From NCBI RefSeq assembly GCF_943913695.1, contig NZ_CALTZE010000159.1, positions 1 to 7,488 on the forward strand: a stretch of 7,488 nt of DNA, given 5' to 3'. Every line of letters starts with the position of its first letter. The stretch's first letter is position 1. The notes below the pieces were generated by a model, which was not told the DNA's origin, did no database searches, and saw only the letters and a program-made list of their open reading frames with translations. This DNA comes from an uncultured Marmoricola sp. GTDB taxonomy: Bacteria > Actinomycetota > Actinomycetes > Propionibacteriales > Nocardioidaceae. Position numbers and translations under genes: made by a program. Shown in pieces: positions 5,370 to 7,488 of the stretch.

Positions 5370-6640
5370 GCGAGGGAGTGCGGCTCGACGACGTCGAGGG
5401 GGCGATCGCCGACATCGCGGCGGGTCGTGCCGTGATCGTCGTCGACGACGAGGACCGGGAGAACGAGGGCGACCTGATCTTCGCGGCCTCCAAGGCGACC
5501 CCGGAGCTGATGGCCTTCACCATCCGCCACTCCAGCGGGGTGATCTGCGTGCCGATGCCGGCGGAGATGCTCGACCGGCTCGAGATCCCGCTGATGACGC
5601 CGCACAACCGCGACAAGATGCGCACGGCCTACACGATCTCGGTCGACGCCCGCGACGGCGTCACGACCGGCATCTCGGCGGCCGACCGGGCGCACACGGC
5701 GCGGGTGCTCGCCGACTCGGCGACCGAGCCGTGGGAGATCACCCGGCCGGGCCACGTCTTCCCGCTGCGCTACCGCGAGGGGGGAGTGCTGGCGCGTCGC
5801 GGCCACACCGAGGCGGCCGTCGACCTGGCCCGGCTCGCGGGCCTGACCCCGGCGGGCGTGCTGGTCGAGGTGGTCAACGACGACGGCACCATGGCGCGCG
5901 GCCCGCAGCTGCGCGACTTCGCCGACCAGCACGGGCTCCGGCTGATCTCCATCGAGCAGCTGGTGCACCACCGGCGTCGCCACGAGTCGCACGTCGAGCG
6001 GGTCGCGGAGACCCGGCTGCCGACCGCCCGCGGGGAGTTCACGGCCTTCGGCTACCGCATCACCGTCGACGACAGCGAGCACGTCGCGCTGGTGCACGGC
6101 GACCCCGCGACGCTGCGCGACGGCGAGCCCGTGCTGACGCGTGTGCACAGCGAGTGCCTCACCGGCGACGTCTTCGGCTCCCAGCGCTGCGACTGCGGAC
6201 CGCAGCTGGAGGAGGCCATGGACCTCATCGTCAAGGAGGGCCGCGGCGTCGTGGTCTACCTGCGCGGCCACGAGGGCCGGGGGATCGGGCTGCTCGCGAA
6301 GCTGCAGGCCTACCAGCTCCAGGACGGCGGCCGCGACACCGTCGACGCCAACCTCGACCTCGGGCTGCCCGCCGACGCCCGCCACTACGGCGCCGCCACC
6401 CAGGTGCTGCGCGACCTGGGGGTGGGGCAGGTGCGGCTGCTGACCAACAACCCCGCCAAGGTCGACGGCCTGGAGGCCTACGGCATCGCGGTCGCCGAGC
6501 GGGTGCCGCTGACGCCCCACCCCAACGACCACAACCTCGACTACCTCGTGACCAAGCGCGACCGGATGGGCCACCAGCTCGACGCCGGGCTCGGCAGGCG
6601 CGACCAGCACGAGCCGATCGACGAGAGCGGAGCAGAGTGA
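5366..6640 (+). CDS. ribBA: Bifunctional 3,4-dihydroxy-2-butanone-4-phosphate synthase / GTP cyclohydrolase II
   Basis: This 424-aa fusion feeds both branches of riboflavin synthesis. The N-terminal RibB half (about 5-205) turns ribulose 5-phosphate into the four-carbon unit; it has the acidic metal site DDEDRENEGD (27-36), RHSSGVICVP, and HTEAAVDLA with His147 and Glu149. The C-terminal RibA half (about 210-415) opens GTP to the first pyrimidine intermediate; it has HSECLTGDVFGSQRCDCG with zinc ligands Cys264, Cys275 and Cys277, the GHEGRGIGL loop, and LLTNNPAKVDGL. Tyr316, in KLQAYQLQD, matches E. coli Tyr105, whose replacement in some actinobacterial paralogues changes the product, so true GTP cyclohydrolase II activity is expected. 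The segment RHYGAATQVL differs somewhat from the common DYGIGAQIL. The ATG overlaps the ribE stop (ATGA). The upstream ribosome binding site is weak, consistent with translational coupling. Confidence 0.96.
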   Translation: MSEGVRLDDVEGAIADIAAGRAVIVVDDEDRENEGDLIFAASKATPELMAFTIRHSSGVICVPMPAEMLDRLEIPLMTPHNRDKMRTAYTISVDARDGVTTGISAADRAHTARVLADSATEPWEITRPGHVFPLRYREGGVLARRGHTEAAVDLARLAGLTPAGVLVEVVNDDGTMARGPQLRDFADQHGLRLISIEQLVHHRRRHESHVERVAETRLPTARGEFTAFGYRITVDDSEHVALVHGDPATLRDGEPVLTRVHSECLTGDVFGSQRCDCGPQLEEAMDLIVKEGRGVVVYLRGHEGRGIGLLAKLQAYQLQDGGRDTVDANLDLGLPADARHYGAATQVLRDLGVGQVRLLTNNPAKVDGLEAYGIAVAERVPLTPHPNDHNLDYLVTKRDRMGHQLDAGLGRRDQHEPIDESGAE

Positions 6641-7116
6641 TGAGCGGGCACGGAAGTCCCACCGACACCCCCGTCGACTGCAGCGACCTGAGGGTCGCCG
6701 TGGTCGCCGCGAGCTGGCACGAGCAGGTGATGGCCGGCCTGGTCGCGGGCGCCGAGCGCGCGCTGGCGGCGTACGCCGTCACCCAGTCGCGGCTGGTGCG
6801 GGTGCCGGGCTCCTTCGAGCTGCCGGTGGCGGCGCAGGCGCTGGCGCGCGACCACGACGTCGTGGTCGCCCTCGGGGTGGTGATCAGGGGCGGTACGCCG
6901 CACTTCGACTACGTCTGCTCCGCCGCCACCGACGGCCTGGGCCGCGTCGCCCTCGACGCCGGGGTGCCGGTCGGCTTCGGCCTGCTCACCTGCGACACCG
7001 AGCAGCAGGCCCTCGACCGCGCCGGCCTGCACGGCAGCGTCGAGGACAAGGGCTACGAGGCGACCGCGGCCGCCCTGGCCACCGCCCGCACCCTGCACGA
7101 CCTCGCCGCCTCCTGA
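6640..7116 (+). CDS. ribH: 6,7-dimethyl-8-ribityllumazine synthase (beta subunit)
   Basis: The 158-aa protein condenses 5-amino-6-ribitylaminouracil with dihydroxybutanone phosphate, the step before riboflavin synthase; the family forms pentamers or 60-subunit shells. Conserved blocks are RVPGSFELPVAAQAL, the catalytic loop VVIRGGTPHFDYV with His88, and the C-terminal EQQALDRAG followed by EDKGYEAT, the phosphate-binding region. The last block uses the form found in M. tuberculosis RibH (Ser-x-Glu-Asp-Lys-Gly) rather than the GTKAGNKG of Bacillus. The ATG shares one base with the ribBA stop; an in-frame GTG at 6637 could add one residue. As in other actinobacteria, ribH is last in the rib operon. 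Only a weak 5-bp stem (7120-7124/7135-7139) follows, so some read-through into hisE is possible. Confidence 0.96.
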   Translation: MSGHGSPTDTPVDCSDLRVAVVAASWHEQVMAGLVAGAERALAAYAVTQSRLVRVPGSFELPVAAQALARDHDVVVALGVVIRGGTPHFDYVCSAATDGLGRVALDAGVPVGFGLLTCDTEQQALDRAGLHGSVEDKGYEATAAALATARTLHDLAAS

Positions 7117-7145
7117 CCGGGGGCGCGGCAGCAGGCCCCACCTCG

Positions 7146-7151
7146 TAGGCT
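7146..7151 (+). promoter_or_regulatory. Possible -10 box (TAGGCT) for hisE
   Basis: TAGGCT is a common actinobacterial -10 hexamer. Here it lies 46 bp before the hisE ATG in an 81-bp intergenic gap, which would give a leader of about 40 nt. No good -35 box is visible. Two tandem copies of GACGACAGGC (7174-7183 and 7184-7193) fill the end of the leader. Confidence 0.4.
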
Positions 7152-7197
7152 GGGCGGCGGTCCGGCGACGTACGACGACAGGCGACGACAGGCAGCG

Positions 7198-7461
7198 ATG
7201 AAGACCTTCGAGGAGCTCTGGCACGAGCTCAGCGACAAGGCGCGGGAGCGACCTGAGGGCTCCGGCACGGTCGCCGCGCTCGACGCAGGCGTGCACACGA
7301 TCGGCAAGAAGCTGGTCGAGGAGGCCGCCGAGTCGTGGATGGCCGCCGAGCACGAGGGGCCCGAGCGCACGGCGGAGGAGATCAGCCAGCTGATCTATCA
7401 CGCCCAGGTGCTGATGCTCGCCAGCGGACTCACCCTCGACGACGTCTACGCCCACCTCTGA
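7198..7461 (+). CDS. hisE: Phosphoribosyl-ATP pyrophosphatase
   Basis: The 87-aa protein hydrolyses phosphoribosyl-ATP to phosphoribosyl-AMP and pyrophosphate, the second step of histidine synthesis. It is an all-helical MazG-like enzyme acting as a cytosolic dimer. The metal-binding helix motif GKKLVEEAAESWMAA (36-50) and the second acidic helix EEISQLIYHAQVLM (60-73) are present, as is the usual ending LTLDDVYAHL. Gln at the place where many HisE proteins have Asp (EISQLIY) is normal for actinobacteria. Full family length. The ribosome binding site is poor (ACAGG in the repeat just upstream), but no other start fits the conserved MKTFEELW. It follows the riboflavin operon and precedes a probable hisG; this ribH-hisE-hisG order also occurs in Streptomyces as I recall it. 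Confidence 0.94.
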   Translation: MKTFEELWHELSDKARERPEGSGTVAALDAGVHTIGKKLVEEAAESWMAAEHEGPERTAEEISQLIYHAQVLMLASGLTLDDVYAHL

Positions 7462-7471
7462 GGACCACCCC

Positions 7472-7488
7472 GTGACCGCACCATCCCC
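7472..7488 (+). CDS. Start of a downstream gene, probably hisG (truncated by window end)
   Basis: A GTG at 7472 is preceded by AGGA (7461-7464), which overlaps the hisE stop with 7-nt spacing. Only the residues MTAPS are visible. ATP phosphoribosyltransferase (hisG) is the expected neighbour of hisE in actinobacteria, but the sequence here is too short to show it. Confidence 0.45.

Noticed and set aside
5171..6610. 479-codon minus-strand open frame opposite ribE and ribBA
   Set aside because: It is a Val/His/Gln/Arg-rich antisense shadow of strongly conserved riboflavin genes; the same holds for the minus-strand frame at 3151-4653.

Overview
The window is very GC-rich DNA from an actinobacterium, probably Nocardioides or a close relative (Nocardioidaceae). 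The reasons are the strong G/C bias at third codon positions, GTG starts, TGATG and ATGA gene overlaps, an M. tuberculosis-like RibH and HisE, and short GC-rich palindromic repeats of a kind I associate with Nocardioides intergenic DNA. The genus is inference from memory; the actinobacterial placement is firmer.

Layout. Bases 1-408 hold a cluster of interleaved repeats (a 43-bp perfect inverted repeat and hairpin units B in both orientations) and no credible gene. Bases 409-527 show little beyond a small hairpin and a ribosome binding site. A secreted subtilisin-family (S8) protease follows on the + strand (528-1985). A strong stem-loop pair at 1986-2042 separates it from two convergent minus-strand genes: a luciferase-like (LLM) oxidoreductase (2053-2898) and, just upstream of it and probably co-transcribed, a small DUF4870/Tic20-like membrane protein (2910-3359). 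The 340-bp divergent spacer 3360-3699 carries a possible leaderless promoter for the minus-strand pair, a perfect 16-bp palindrome, a second short palindrome, a clear FMN riboswitch (RFN element, about 3494-3620) and a leader able to hide the ribD ribosome binding site.

The riboflavin operon ribD-ribE-ribBA-ribH (3700-7116) follows, every junction overlapping by 1 or 4 nt. It encodes the pathway-specific enzymes: GTP cyclohydrolase II and DHBP synthase (fused in RibBA), the deaminase/reductase RibD, lumazine synthase RibH and riboflavin synthase RibE. Only the phosphatase step and the FAD synthetase/riboflavin kinase are absent. FMN, made from the end product, should shut the operon down through the riboswitch. 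After an 81-bp gap with a TAGGCT -10-like box comes hisE (7198-7461), and the window ends in the first codons of what is probably hisG.

This is mostly a conserved housekeeping region. I see no convincing undescribed multi-gene system. The items most worth a second look are the mutually exclusive pairings in the riboswitch leader, the perfect palindrome in the divergent spacer, and the repeat cluster whose hairpin stems carry compensatory changes.
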